Part shown: positions 34,379 to 43,091 of the stretch, in pieces | Numbering within the stretch: the stretch's first letter is position 1 | How the letters are laid out: each line of letters starts with the position of its first letter | DNA from: Mucilaginibacter flavidus | GTDB lineage: Bacteria > Bacteroidota > Bacteroidia > Sphingobacteriales > Sphingobacteriaceae | NCBI RefSeq assembly: GCF_024055575.1 | Contig: NZ_JAMXOE010000026.1 | Location: 1 to 64,000 of the forward strand | Direction: 5' to 3' | Length of the DNA stretch: 64,000 nt | Made by a program: the position numbers and the translations under genes | Notes under the pieces: generated by a model | The model's input: only the letters and a program-made list of their open reading frames with translations | Told to the model about the DNA's origin: nothing | Databases searched by the model: none

Positions 34379-35236
34379 ATGAGACAGCTCAAGATAACCC
34401 AGTCCATAACTAACCGCGAAACCCAATCGTTAGATAAATATTTAACGGAAATTGGTAAGGTCGATCTTATCTCTGCACAGGAAGAAGTTATCCTGGCACA
34501 AAAAATACGTGATGGCGACCAGGCAGCATTGGAACGTTTAACTAAAGCAAATTTACGTTTCGTGGTATCGGTAGCTAAGCAATACCAAAACCAGGGCATC
34601 ACCCTGGGCGATTTAATTAACGAGGGCAACCTTGGTTTAATTAAGGCAGCAAAACGTTTTGACGAAACCAAAGGCTTTAAATTTATATCATATGCCGTTT
34701 GGTGGATACGTCAGTCTATCATATCGGCTATATCTGACCAATCGCGTTCGGTGCGTTTGCCGCTTAACCAAATTGGAACGCTAAGCAAAATAAGGAAAGT
34801 ACAATCGCAGTTAGAGCAGGAGTTTGAGCGCGACCCTACGCCGGAAGAACTTGCCGAAACACTGGAAACCACCGTTGAAAAAATTGCCGATTCATTAAGA
34901 AACTCAGGCAGGCAGCTATCTATCGATGCACCTTTTCAACAGGGCGAAGAAGGCACATTGCTAGACGTTATGCAAAATAACGAACCGGGTACCGACAGTT
35001 CGCTGATACACGATTCGCTTGCTACCGAGCTAAACCGCTCGTTATCAAAATTAGGCGAGCGTGACCGCGAAGTGCTGGTATTGTTTTACGGCTTAGGCAA
35101 CAACCATACCCACACGCTCGAAGAAATTGGCGAAAAATTTATCCTTACCCGCGAGCGGGTTCGCCAGATAAAGGATAAAGCTTTGCAGCGGATCAAGCAA
35201 TCATCTCGCAGCGGAGCATTGCAATCGTATTTGTAG
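34379..35236 (+). CDS. rpoD: RNA polymerase primary sigma factor (sigma-70 family)
   Basis: 285 residues, the typical short Bacteroidota primary sigma lacking region 1.1 and the non-conserved region. Region 1.2 begins SLDKYLTEIGKVDLISAQEE. Region 2 carries LRFVVSVAKQYQNQGITLGD and YAVWWIRQSI for -10 opening. Region 3 carries ERDPTPEELAETL, and region 4 the helix-turn-helix HTLEEIGEKFILTRERVRQI. It directs the core enzyme to housekeeping promoters of the TAnnTTTG type, which fits the promoters in this window. A perfect terminator palindrome follows. Confidence 0.95.
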   Translation: MRQLKITQSITNRETQSLDKYLTEIGKVDLISAQEEVILAQKIRDGDQAALERLTKANLRFVVSVAKQYQNQGITLGDLINEGNLGLIKAAKRFDETKGFKFISYAVWWIRQSIISAISDQSRSVRLPLNQIGTLSKIRKVQSQLEQEFERDPTPEELAETLETTVEKIADSLRNSGRQLSIDAPFQQGEEGTLLDVMQNNEPGTDSSLIHDSLATELNRSLSKLGERDREVLVLFYGLGNNHTHTLEEIGEKFILTRERVRQIKDKALQRIKQSSRSGALQSYL

Positions 35237-35262
35237 GCAAAATTTTGTGAATAATATTTACC

Positions 35263-35289
35263 AAAGCCTGTGAATTCACAGGCTTTTTT
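35263..35289 (+). terminator. rpoD terminator
   Basis: AAAGCCTGTGAA/TTCACAGGCTTT is a perfect 12-bp palindrome followed by T-rich sequence. Confidence 0.9.
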
Positions 35290-35323
35290 TATTTTACTGA
35301 CTACAATGTTTTTTCAAGTAATT

Positions 35324-35485
35324 TCAACTTAACCGACCGGTAGTAGCCTTAAGTGCCACACTAATTGAAGGCACAGCAAGATATATCACCGTGGTATCCA
35401 TTGATATCAATAACGTAGGCAGGGCCAGCACGGCGAGGGCTATCCACTCTTTGGTTCCGGCTTTGGCTGATTGGTTGGTTTGCAT
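35324..35485 (-). pseudogene. N-terminal stub of an MFS exporter
   Basis: A 53-residue frame starting MQTNQSAKAGTKEWIALAVL. It continues LALPTLLISMDTTVIYLAVP and SISVALKATTGRLS-stop. This is the first transmembrane helix and the D-x-T-V-x-x-x-A-x-P motif of DHA2-type exporters. Homology stops after about 50 residues; the next 450 residues of such a protein are absent, replaced by the rpoD terminator region. It is best read as a leftover after deletion. It differs in sequence from the MFS gene at 31394-32928. Confidence 0.75.
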
Positions 35486-35594
35486 CTATCAAAAGTACCA
35501 TCTGCAATGTAATAACACGCGGTGAGAGTGTGCCGACATGGGGCGGCGATAGTGCCAATAAAATTGCAATAAACTTCGTACCTTTATTCACGAA

Positions 35595-35981
35595 ATGAAT
35601 ATTACCCGGAACAATTATCAACGCTTATTTTCGAAATGGCTGCTTGCGGCGGTATTGATATTAAGCTTTTTTACCTTTTCGGGGCATGGTATCAGGCAAC
35701 AACCAAAATTTGCCGCGCAAAAAACCGAATTAGTTAGGGCGAATGAAAGTAATGCGGTAAGAACAATTACTTTCAGCAGGGCTTTAAAGCAAATACCATT
35801 AGGTCTTAGGCCCTCTGCTATTTTTTCTGCTCGAGTAATTAGCCTTGCCCAAATTCATGGCGTGCTGGCAAAAACGCGGTTTATAAATTGCCAATATCGC
35901 ACTAGACCGCCTGCCGTCTTTTTTTACCAGCATAAAACCATCCCCAATAATAACGGCGACGAACCCATCGCGTTAGCATAA
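35595..35981 (+). CDS. hypothetical membrane-anchored protein
   Basis: 128 residues, no family recognised. One N-terminal hydrophobic helix (WLLAAVLILSFFTFSG) would anchor or export it. The rest is basic and polar (RANESNAVRTITFSRALKQ, FINCQYRTRPPAVFFYQHK). It is the only long plus-strand frame between the MFS stub and the next small gene. Confidence that it is a gene is moderate. Confidence 0.45.
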   Translation: MNITRNNYQRLFSKWLLAAVLILSFFTFSGHGIRQQPKFAAQKTELVRANESNAVRTITFSRALKQIPLGLRPSAIFSARVISLAQIHGVLAKTRFINCQYRTRPPAVFFYQHKTIPNNNGDEPIALA

Positions 35982-36074
35982 TACCACCCTCTTTGCCGCT
36001 AAACGCGGCACAATCAATTTATTTCATTACAGATGCCCGTTAACATACGGCACATTTTTAATATTCGGTATATT

Positions 36075-36272
36075 ATGAAACATTTCAAAAAGGTGTTAAG
36101 GCTTTGCGCTTTAAGTCTTTTTTTGGCGCTTGCCTTAGCAGGCATGAGCATATTTGGGGTTCCTCCCACGCTAAACAGAGACAGGAAAATATTTGCAGAT
36201 AAAGAATGGGTTATGGAGCAAAACGAAAAAACCAATTCGGAAGAGAGCGGGGCGGAAAAATTAAAGTTTTAA
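36075..36272 (+). CDS. small single-helix membrane protein
   Basis: 65 residues from MKHFKKVLRLCALSLFLALA. The basic start and long hydrophobic helix are followed by GVPPTLNRDRKIF and a charged tail (MEQNEKTNSEESGAEKLKF). It could be a signal-anchored periplasmic peptide. An ATG 42 nt upstream is less likely. No family is recognised. Confidence 0.45.
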   Translation: MKHFKKVLRLCALSLFLALALAGMSIFGVPPTLNRDRKIFADKEWVMEQNEKTNSEESGAEKLKF

Positions 36273-36303
36273 ATATTTACTCATTTTAATCCCTGAGATA
36301 GCG

Positions 36304-36374
36304 CAGAAGGCACAAAGAGGTAGAAAAAATCTTTGTAGACTCTGTGCGTTCTCAGTGCCGTCTGTGGCTATTTT
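36304..36374. repeat. degenerate palindromic repeat (GCAGAAGGCACAAAGAG ... CTCTGTGCGTTCTC)
   Basis: The two halves (about 36306-36322 and 36341-36369) are imperfect reverse complements rich in CACAGAG-like words. This is a type often scattered between genes in Bacteroidota. Confidence 0.4.
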
Positions 36375-36425
36375 TTACCTCCACGGTTGTCATTCTATGT
36401 TAATTTTAATCTCCATATTTATAAG

Positions 36426-37034
36426 ATGAAAAAATACTATATCCTTATCACCCTGTTTTTTATTGGGCTAATCGGTTCGGCAATTGCGCCGCACGATTAT
36501 TTTACCTGGATACTGGAAGTTTTCCCGGCTATTATTGGTTTTGTTATCCTTGCCCTAACTTTTAAGGGGTTCAGGTTTAGTTATTTAACTTACTGTTTTA
36601 TACTCATACATTGTTTTATTCTATTCGTAGGCGGGCATTATACTTACGCCCAGGTTCCATTATTTAACTGGGTTAAAGACGTTTTCCATCAAAGCCGCAA
36701 TAATTATGATAAGCTTGGCCACTTTGCCCAGGGCTTTATTCCCGCCATGATAGTTCGCGAGATTTACATCCGGAAAAACATTATTCAAAAAAAATCGTGG
36801 ATGCCATTTTTAACGGTGGTAGTTTGTATGGCCATCAGCATGTGTTATGAATTTTTGGAATGGTTTGTTTCGATTGCTTCCGGTTCGTCGGGCGATTCGT
36901 TTTTAGGTACCCAGGGCGATGTTTGGGACACGCAATCAGATATGCTTTTTGCAACTATCGGCGCTATTTGCATGGTTGTTTTTATGTCGAAATTGCAGGA
37001 TAAAAATATAAACCTTTTAACAAAAACAATTTAG
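36426..37034 (+). CDS. DUF2238 (YjdF-type) membrane protein
   Basis: 202 residues from MKKYYILITLFFIGLIGSAI (the ATG at 36387 would add 13 residues). Six or so transmembrane helices. The family motifs DKLGHFAQGFIPAMIVREIY, YEFLEWFV and GTQGDVWDTQSDM are all present. The conserved acidic and His residues in the membrane suggest an enzyme or carrier; the function is unknown. It lies 40 nt before the photolyase-family gene on the same strand, so they may be co-expressed. Confidence 0.85.
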   Translation: MKKYYILITLFFIGLIGSAIAPHDYFTWILEVFPAIIGFVILALTFKGFRFSYLTYCFILIHCFILFVGGHYTYAQVPLFNWVKDVFHQSRNNYDKLGHFAQGFIPAMIVREIYIRKNIIQKKSWMPFLTVVVCMAISMCYEFLEWFVSIASGSSGDSFLGTQGDVWDTQSDMLFATIGAICMVVFMSKLQDKNINLLTKTI

Positions 37035-37074
37035 TCGGAAAAACAAATGGCTTATACACTACCAATTTTATAAC

Positions 37075-38577
37075 ATGGATTTAAATGGTGCTACGTTAGT
37101 ATTCCCTCATCAATTATTTAAACAGCATCCCGCAGTAAATCCCGACCGCCCCGTTTACCTGGTGGAGGAAACTTTATTTTTCAATCAATATAATTTCAAC
37201 AAGAAAAAGTTGATGCTGCATCGTGCCTCGATGAAATGGTACGCGCGTTACCTATCTGAAAAAAACATAGTTGTAAATTATATCGATGCAAGCAGCAATC
37301 TGTCTGACGTCAGGTTGTTACTGCATGACCTCTCGCGTAAGGGTATAAATCAAATATTTTACGCTGATGCTGCCGATAACTGGCTAAACAGCCGGATACT
37401 CCGGGAATGTAAAAAGCTAAAAATAGACGTTAGAACGTATAAATCGCCTAACTTTTTAAACGCCGCCGGGGAGGTTGCCGGATTTTTCGATGAACAAAAA
37501 ACTTATTTCCAGACAGATTTTTACAAAAACCAGCGTAAGCTGCGGAAAATACTTTTGGAAGGAGCTGAACAGCCTGTTGGCGGCAAGTGGACTTATGATG
37601 TCGATAATCGCCTTAAATTTCCGAAAAACGGTGCGGTGCCTTTACTTGAAGTGCCCGCTGACAACGAATTTACTATCGCGGCTAAGACATGGGTCGATAA
37701 AAACTTCCCAAACAATTACGGTGCCACCACATCGCCATTCGGCAATATTGGCGGATTTTATCCAACAAATTTTGCCGACGCAGAAAAATGGCTTGAGGAT
37801 TTTTTAAGCCACCGACTGGCTAACTTCGGCATTTATGAAGACGCAATGGTTGCCAACGAAAGTTTCCTGTACCATTCCATACTTACACCAATGCTTAATA
37901 TCGGGCTACTTAACCCGCAGCAAATAATCGACAAAGCGTTGCAGGCAGCCTCAGATAATGAAATACCGCTTAATTCGTTGGAAGGCTTCATCAGGCAGGT
38001 ATTAGGCTGGCGCGAATTTGTACATATTGTGTATGAACGGGAAGGAAGTAAACAGCGCACTAAGAGTTTTTGGAAATTTACACGCAAAATTCCAAAAATG
38101 TTTTGGACCGGAACAACCGGCATATCGCCTGTGGATACAGTAATAAAAAAAGTACTGGCAACTGGCTATTCCCATCACATTGAACGCCTGATGGTTATGG
38201 GGAATTTTATGCTACTGTGTGAATTTGACCCAGACGATGTTTACCGCTGGTTTATGGAAATGTATATTGATGCCTACGATTGGGTGATGGTACCCAACGT
38301 TTATGGGATGACCCAATTTGCTGATGGCGGGCTTATGATGACCAAACCATACATTAGCGGCAGCAATTACCTGATGAAAATGGGCGATTGGAAAAAGGGC
38401 CCCTGGCAGGATACCTGGGACGGTTTGTTCTGGCGGTTTATGCATGTTCACCGCAATTTTTTTTTACAAAACCCACGCCTTGGTATGCTCATCAAAACTT
38501 TTGATAAAATGCCTGCAGATAAAAAAAATACGCATTTAAATAATGCTGAACGGTTTTTGACACTTCTAAATAAATGA
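37075..38577 (+). CDS. photolyase/cryptochrome-related protein (DPRP, FeS-BCP family) lacking the Fe-S loop
   Basis: 500 residues, as in the prokaryotic (6-4) photolyase-like family: an N-terminal Rossmann-like domain (ATLVFPHQLFKQHP, KWYARYLSEKN) and a helical FAD domain (GWREFVHIVYER, MVMGNFMLLCEFDP, WVMVPNVYGMTQFADGG, KPYISGSNY). In Fe-S members the segment after KPYISGSNY carries a CxxC and a further Cys for a [4Fe-4S] cluster. Here it reads MKMGDWKKGPWQDTW followed by DGLFWRFM, with no Cys and about ten residues fewer. The whole protein has only two Cys (RECKKL, LLCEF). It therefore probably binds FAD without the cluster. DNA repair or light sensing is inferred. Confidence 0.88.
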   Translation: MDLNGATLVFPHQLFKQHPAVNPDRPVYLVEETLFFNQYNFNKKKLMLHRASMKWYARYLSEKNIVVNYIDASSNLSDVRLLLHDLSRKGINQIFYADAADNWLNSRILRECKKLKIDVRTYKSPNFLNAAGEVAGFFDEQKTYFQTDFYKNQRKLRKILLEGAEQPVGGKWTYDVDNRLKFPKNGAVPLLEVPADNEFTIAAKTWVDKNFPNNYGATTSPFGNIGGFYPTNFADAEKWLEDFLSHRLANFGIYEDAMVANESFLYHSILTPMLNIGLLNPQQIIDKALQAASDNEIPLNSLEGFIRQVLGWREFVHIVYEREGSKQRTKSFWKFTRKIPKMFWTGTTGISPVDTVIKKVLATGYSHHIERLMVMGNFMLLCEFDPDDVYRWFMEMYIDAYDWVMVPNVYGMTQFADGGLMMTKPYISGSNYLMKMGDWKKGPWQDTWDGLFWRFMHVHRNFFLQNPRLGMLIKTFDKMPADKKNTHLNNAERFLTLLNK

Positions 38578-38680
38578 TGGCTTTTTTGTTGATCAAAAGC
38601 CTTTTCCAAATAAAGTTGTAGTTACAAAGGCAATATCATAGTTTTAGCTATAATTAAACTGACCCATTAATAAATCAGAC

Positions 38681-40240
38681 ATGAAACACAATTACTTCAA
38701 AACCATTTTTGCGGCGCTTATGCTGGCAAGCGTAAGCCTTTACGCCCAACAGGAAGCTGTTGACACCGCCGCATTCGGCAAAATCAGGCGGGCCGAGATG
38801 TCAAACTCGCATATTCCGTCTATCGCTCACTATATTACTGACGTTTCGGGACCGAGGCTAACCAATTCGCCAGGTTACAAGCGCGCAGGCATGTGGGCCG
38901 TGGAAACCATGAAAAAATGGGGCATGACAAATGCTGCCATGGAGCCTTGGGGCGATTTTGGCAAAGGCTGGGAAATACAGGATTTCAGCATATCATTTAA
39001 AGCGCCTTATTCACAATCGATAATTGCTTATCCTGAGCCATGGAGTGGCAACACTAATGGCGAGATACATGGCGAGGTGGTGGTACTACCAGCTGCAAAT
39101 GCTATGGATACCGCTTATATTATCAAACACGCTGCTGATTTTAAGGGAAAATTTGTTTTGATAGCAGGCGGCGCGCCAAGCTACGAGCAGGATTATAAAC
39201 CTTCATCAGAGCGCCTGGCTGATACAGCCCTGGCTAACATGAAGGATACCTACATGCTGAGCAGGGAAATGCTGGAAGGCTTTATAAAATATTTTAATAC
39301 TATTGCCCGGGTGCCGATACTTATCCAGCAATCGGGCGCATTGGCAATTTTGACCACCGGCGGCGAAAACCGTAACGGGACCGTTTTTGTACAGGGCCTT
39401 ATCGGTTACAAAACCAACAGCGAAAAAAGCGTGGTAAAGGTTGCTATATCATCCGAAGATGCGCAACGCATTAAACGCTTACTGGCATCTGGCCAAAAGG
39501 TTGAACTAAACTTGAATGTAAAAGCAAAGTTTAACGATTCAGACATAAAAGGTTATAATGTAGTAGGCGAAATCCAGGGAACTGATCCAAAGCTTAAATC
39601 GCAACTGGTGATGCTGGGCGGCCATATGGACGCCTGGGCTTCGTCAACCGGCGCAACTGATAACGGTGCGGGCTGTATTGTAATGCTTGAGGCTGTCCGC
39701 CTGCTTGATTCGTTGGGTTTAAAACCAAAACGCACTATCCGAATAGCATTATGGGGTGGCGAAGAACAGGGTTTGCTGGGCTCATACGGCTACGTAAAAA
39801 ACCATTACCGTGGCACCGACATGGTTTTAAAACCTGAGGCTGCAAAAGTATCGGCGTATTTCAACCTTGACAATGGTACCGGTAAAATCCGCGGTATTTT
39901 CGCACAGGGTAATACTGCCATTGCTCCAATTTTCCAGGAATGGTTTAAACCGTTTGCCGATCTCGGCGCCAGCACCGTTACCTTGAAAAACACCGGCTCA
40001 ACCGACCATCTTTCGTTCGATTGGGCAGGTATTCCGGGGTTCCAGTTCATCCAGGATCCGATAGATTACGAAACCCGCACACACCATAGCAATATGGACA
40101 ACTACGACCACCTTAAAATAGAAGACCTTAAACAAGCTGCTGTAATTGTAGCATCATTTGTTTACCAGGCAAGTATGCGGCCTGATATGTTGCCGCGCAA
40201 AGCTCCTGAGAAAGGAACATTTGTGTTTGATGGATTATAA
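38681..40240 (+). CDS. secreted M28 family metallopeptidase (second copy)
   Basis: 519 residues, signal peptide ending near SLYAQ. PA-like insert, then the dinuclear zinc site: LGGHMDAWASSTGATDNGAG (His, Asp), ALWGGEEQGLLGSYG (Glu-Glu), YFNLDNGTGKIRG (Asp) and YETRTHHSNMDNYD (His). It is a paralogue of 26258-27820, with the same length and layout but clearly diverged sequence, so an old duplication rather than a recent one. It probably trims peptides in the periplasm. A strong bidirectional terminator follows. Confidence 0.93.
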   Translation: MKHNYFKTIFAALMLASVSLYAQQEAVDTAAFGKIRRAEMSNSHIPSIAHYITDVSGPRLTNSPGYKRAGMWAVETMKKWGMTNAAMEPWGDFGKGWEIQDFSISFKAPYSQSIIAYPEPWSGNTNGEIHGEVVVLPAANAMDTAYIIKHAADFKGKFVLIAGGAPSYEQDYKPSSERLADTALANMKDTYMLSREMLEGFIKYFNTIARVPILIQQSGALAILTTGGENRNGTVFVQGLIGYKTNSEKSVVKVAISSEDAQRIKRLLASGQKVELNLNVKAKFNDSDIKGYNVVGEIQGTDPKLKSQLVMLGGHMDAWASSTGATDNGAGCIVMLEAVRLLDSLGLKPKRTIRIALWGGEEQGLLGSYGYVKNHYRGTDMVLKPEAAKVSAYFNLDNGTGKIRGIFAQGNTAIAPIFQEWFKPFADLGASTVTLKNTGSTDHLSFDWAGIPGFQFIQDPIDYETRTHHSNMDNYDHLKIEDLKQAAVIVASFVYQASMRPDMLPRKAPEKGTFVFDGL

Positions 40241-40261
40241 TATCAGCTTGCGATAGCAAAT

Positions 40262-40297
40262 AAAAAGCCGCCTTGCAATAACTGCAGGCGGCTTTTT
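40262..40297. terminator. bidirectional terminator
   Basis: AAAAAGCCGCC and GGCGGCTTTTT form an 11-bp stem with A- and T-runs on both sides, between the convergent M28 and YciE-like genes. Confidence 0.9.
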
Positions 40298-40316
40298 GTT
40301 TATTTAGTTTGTTTTG

Positions 40317-40862
40317 TTATTCTGCAGCAGCAGCTTCGTTCACCATGCTTTCTGCAGCCTGGGTTAAAGCTTCGTCTGTGGCTTTTTCGTTATCAAGGGT
40401 TTGTTGTAACAGGTCAGCCACTTTGGTATGACCCATAGTTTGTGCAAACGTGCGTAATGACCCGTATGTTGCAATTTCATAATGTTCAACTTTTTGAGCT
40501 GCTAATATCAAGCCGGCATCGCGGGTATGGGTACCTTTGTCCGTGTCTTCGATAATACTGGTAGCTTCAGCAAGCAGGCCTTCCATGGCATCACATTTTT
40601 TCGCTACGGCTTTTTCGTCAAGCAGTGCAAATACCTGCTCCAGCGTTTCAACATGTGTTTGTGTTTCCTGGGTGTGTTTTTCAAAAGCTGCAGCTAAATC
40701 GCTGCTGGTTGCGGCTTTTTGCATTTTAGGCAGGGCCTTTACAAGGTGTTTCTCGGCCCAGTAAATGTCTTTAAGTTCGTCAACAAAGAATTTGTGAAAT
40801 TCTGAGTCATCCATTTTACCGGTTAAACCGGCAGGTTTTGTGTTTGCTGTTTTAGTAGCCAT
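40317..40862 (-). CDS. YciE-like ferritin-like protein (DUF892)
   Basis: 181 residues. After a short flexible Lys-rich start comes the helical bundle FHKFFVDELKDIYWAEKHLV, then HTQETQTHVETLEQVFALL and AAQKVEHYEIATYGSLRTFA, which contain the Glu/His residues forming a di-iron-like site in YciE/YciF. Such proteins are induced by osmotic and stationary-phase stress; their chemistry is unclear. It is monocistronic. Confidence 0.9.
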   Translation of the reverse strand: MATKTANTKPAGLTGKMDDSEFHKFFVDELKDIYWAEKHLVKALPKMQKAATSSDLAAAFEKHTQETQTHVETLEQVFALLDEKAVAKKCDAMEGLLAEATSIIEDTDKGTHTRDAGLILAAQKVEHYEIATYGSLRTFAQTMGHTKVADLLQQTLDNEKATDEALTQAAESMVNEAAAAE

Positions 40863-41110
40863 GTTTTTTAGTTTTAAATAGATGTATGTGTAAATTAAGC
40901 AACCAGAATAATAATTCTTTGTTTTAACTTTTAATATATTTTATTTCTAATTAACTTACTTCACTCATATACTATACAACTACATTAACTCAAACCAGCA
41001 TAGAGTGCTTTGTTTTTTTTAACAAAAACCGTTAGTTTTTAAAATATCACTGTATCGTTATGCGTTTTTTATTCGTAATGTGTAGTATAAATTATTTGTA
41101 ACTATTAATT

Positions 41111-41830
41111 ATGAAAAACTTTAAAAACACTTCGAAAAGATTAGTGGCGGGGCTTTTTGCTGTTTGCTTATTATCGTTAACGCTATCATCCTGTCTGAAA
41201 GACCATAGCACAGTACCTGCGACCCCAGTGGCATTGCTAAGTGTTATACAGGACTCACCAGGCCAGACACCGTTGGATTTCACACTTGATGGTATGCGCG
41301 TAAACGCCAACCAGATAGTGTATGGCGGTGGACTTGACTACTTCAGGGCCTATGTGGGTAACAGGACAGCAGCTTTCACGCGGTCGGGAACAGGAAGCAC
41401 TATTTTTAGCGATACTTTAACCCTCAAACAAAACTTTGCCTATACACTTTGCCTTGTAGGCAAATCGGCTACCCCAGGTTTCCTTGTTTTAACCGATGCC
41501 ATCACTCAGCCTGCATCAGGCAGCGCTAACTTAAGGTTTGTAAATCTTAGCCCGGATGCCCCCGCAGTTGATCTTGCAGTAAAAGACGGTGCTGTACTGG
41601 TAGCAAATAAAGGCTTTAAAGGATTTTCAAATTTTTCACCAATAGTGGGCAAAACTTACACATTTGAAATAAGGCAGGCAGGCACAAACACTGTGTTGAC
41701 TACATTAACCAACGTAAGCATTAACAGCGGTTATGTTTACACCATTTACCTGCGTGGACTTGCAGGTGCTACCGATGCTACCAAATTGACTGCTGATTTA
41801 ATTACAAACGCTTACCCAAGCTTAAACTAA
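41111..41830 (+). CDS. DUF4397 domain lipoprotein
   Basis: 239 residues. The signal ends in a lipobox (TLSSC), so an outer-membrane or surface lipoprotein. Two DUF4397 beta-sandwich units can be seen, the second starting SANLRFVNLSPDAPAVDLAV, the strongest family signature, and the first TPVALLSVIQDSPGQTPLDF. It probably binds or displays something on the surface; there are no catalytic residues. A terminator follows. Confidence 0.88.
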   Translation: MKNFKNTSKRLVAGLFAVCLLSLTLSSCLKDHSTVPATPVALLSVIQDSPGQTPLDFTLDGMRVNANQIVYGGGLDYFRAYVGNRTAAFTRSGTGSTIFSDTLTLKQNFAYTLCLVGKSATPGFLVLTDAITQPASGSANLRFVNLSPDAPAVDLAVKDGAVLVANKGFKGFSNFSPIVGKTYTFEIRQAGTNTVLTTLTNVSINSGYVYTIYLRGLAGATDATKLTADLITNAYPSLN

Positions 41831-41856
41831 TATTAACTACCTAAAGTTCACTTTAA

Positions 41857-41890
41857 GAGACCCTCCCGGAAAAGGCGGGTCTCTTTTTTG
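41857..41890 (+). terminator. terminator of the DUF4397 gene
   Basis: GAGACCC ... GGGTCTC stem with an internal partial stem, followed by TTTTTT. The acyltransferase gene ends 5 nt further on in the opposite direction. Confidence 0.85.
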
Positions 41891-41894
41891 CAGG

Positions 41895-42959
41895 CTAATT
41901 TACACCCGTTAAATATCGGCCAAAAGGTAATAGCTTAATTACGCGTAAAATCAATATCGACATCAATAATACCGCTAAAACAGTAACCGGCACACCCCAT
42001 ACAGGAGATGTTCTTGCTATATTCATATTTGTTCTTTCCAAAAACAATACTAATAGTGGATGAATCAGGTATATTCCAAAGCTATAGTCAGAAATTAGTT
42101 GCACAATTGACGTAACAGAATTTGACACAGGCATACGAACGTGTTTAACAAAAACAAAAACTCCGGCAGCCATCATGGCCACATTTACGCTGGCGTATTC
42201 ATAAAAAATAGCATTGAGAGCTCCGGTATGTACCGACCAAAAATAAGTGCCCAAAAAAGTAATTAAAAACCCGGCAAAAAAAATCGCAGCAGCATAAGTC
42301 TTTACCCGTTTTGTGTTAAATGTTTGTATGGTTAAATAATGACCTAAAATAAAATACCCGATGTAACCGGGGAAATTAATGAATAGCGATGTAATCCCCA
42401 TTTTGTTTAGAATGGGCGCATTTAACAACAGCCCCGCCAACCATAAAATTAAATAATATGATATATCGGCGGGCAATGCGTGTTTTATCCATTTGCTAAT
42501 AATTGGCGTTGCCAGGTAAATGCCGATAAGCACGTATACAAACCACAGGTGGAAATAAGCGCCATTGATAGCAGACAATACAATTAATTTGAAAATTTGC
42601 CCGCTTCCAAGTAAACCCTGGTCAATTATATTAAACAGTATAAAAACCGCTGTCCAAAATGCAAACGACGGAATGATTCTTGTCGCCCTTTTTCGGAGAA
42701 ACTCACCGGTTGAATAAGTTTTGGGTAAAATCAAACTTCCGGAAACCATAATAAATATTGGCACAGAACATCTTGATATTGAATCGTAAAAATTTCCCGT
42801 CCACCAGTTTATATCCGGGTTAATGGAAAAATTACTTATTGCGCTGCTGCAATGGATGGTAACTACTAAAATGATGGCTAATGCCCTTAAAAAGTCGGGC
42901 CAAAATAAATGGGATCGCTTACTTTCCAAATCAGATCTTATCACATGGTGAATGTACAA
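41895..42959 (-). CDS. acyltransferase family 3 membrane protein (OafA/WecH type)
   Basis: 354 residues with about ten transmembrane helices. The N-terminal FWPDFLRALAIILVVTIHC carries the conserved Arg and His of the family active site, and SRCSVPIFIMVSGSLILP and FGIYLIHPLLVLFLE are also typical. It transfers acetyl or other acyl groups onto exported glycans or lipids. It is monocistronic and divergent from the S9 peptidase gene. The substrate is unknown. Confidence 0.9.
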   Translation of the reverse strand: MYIHHVIRSDLESKRSHLFWPDFLRALAIILVVTIHCSSAISNFSINPDINWWTGNFYDSISRCSVPIFIMVSGSLILPKTYSTGEFLRKRATRIIPSFAFWTAVFILFNIIDQGLLGSGQIFKLIVLSAINGAYFHLWFVYVLIGIYLATPIISKWIKHALPADISYYLILWLAGLLLNAPILNKMGITSLFINFPGYIGYFILGHYLTIQTFNTKRVKTYAAAIFFAGFLITFLGTYFWSVHTGALNAIFYEYASVNVAMMAAGVFVFVKHVRMPVSNSVTSIVQLISDYSFGIYLIHPLLVLFLERTNMNIARTSPVWGVPVTVLAVLLMSILILRVIKLLPFGRYLTGVN

Positions 42960-43091
42960 AAGAAATGTTAACCGAAAAGTTTATCATCCTCGCAGCATTG
43001 TAGATTAATTAAGTGGTGAGTGTAACAATTTTGATCCGATATTAAATAAACAGTTAAAATTTCGTCATATTTAGTTAGTTAATAACCAGCT

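Noticed and set aside
35361..35621. 86-residue minus-strand frame
   Set aside because: The neighbouring frame (35324-35485) reads as a true MFS N-terminus, so this one is its shadow.
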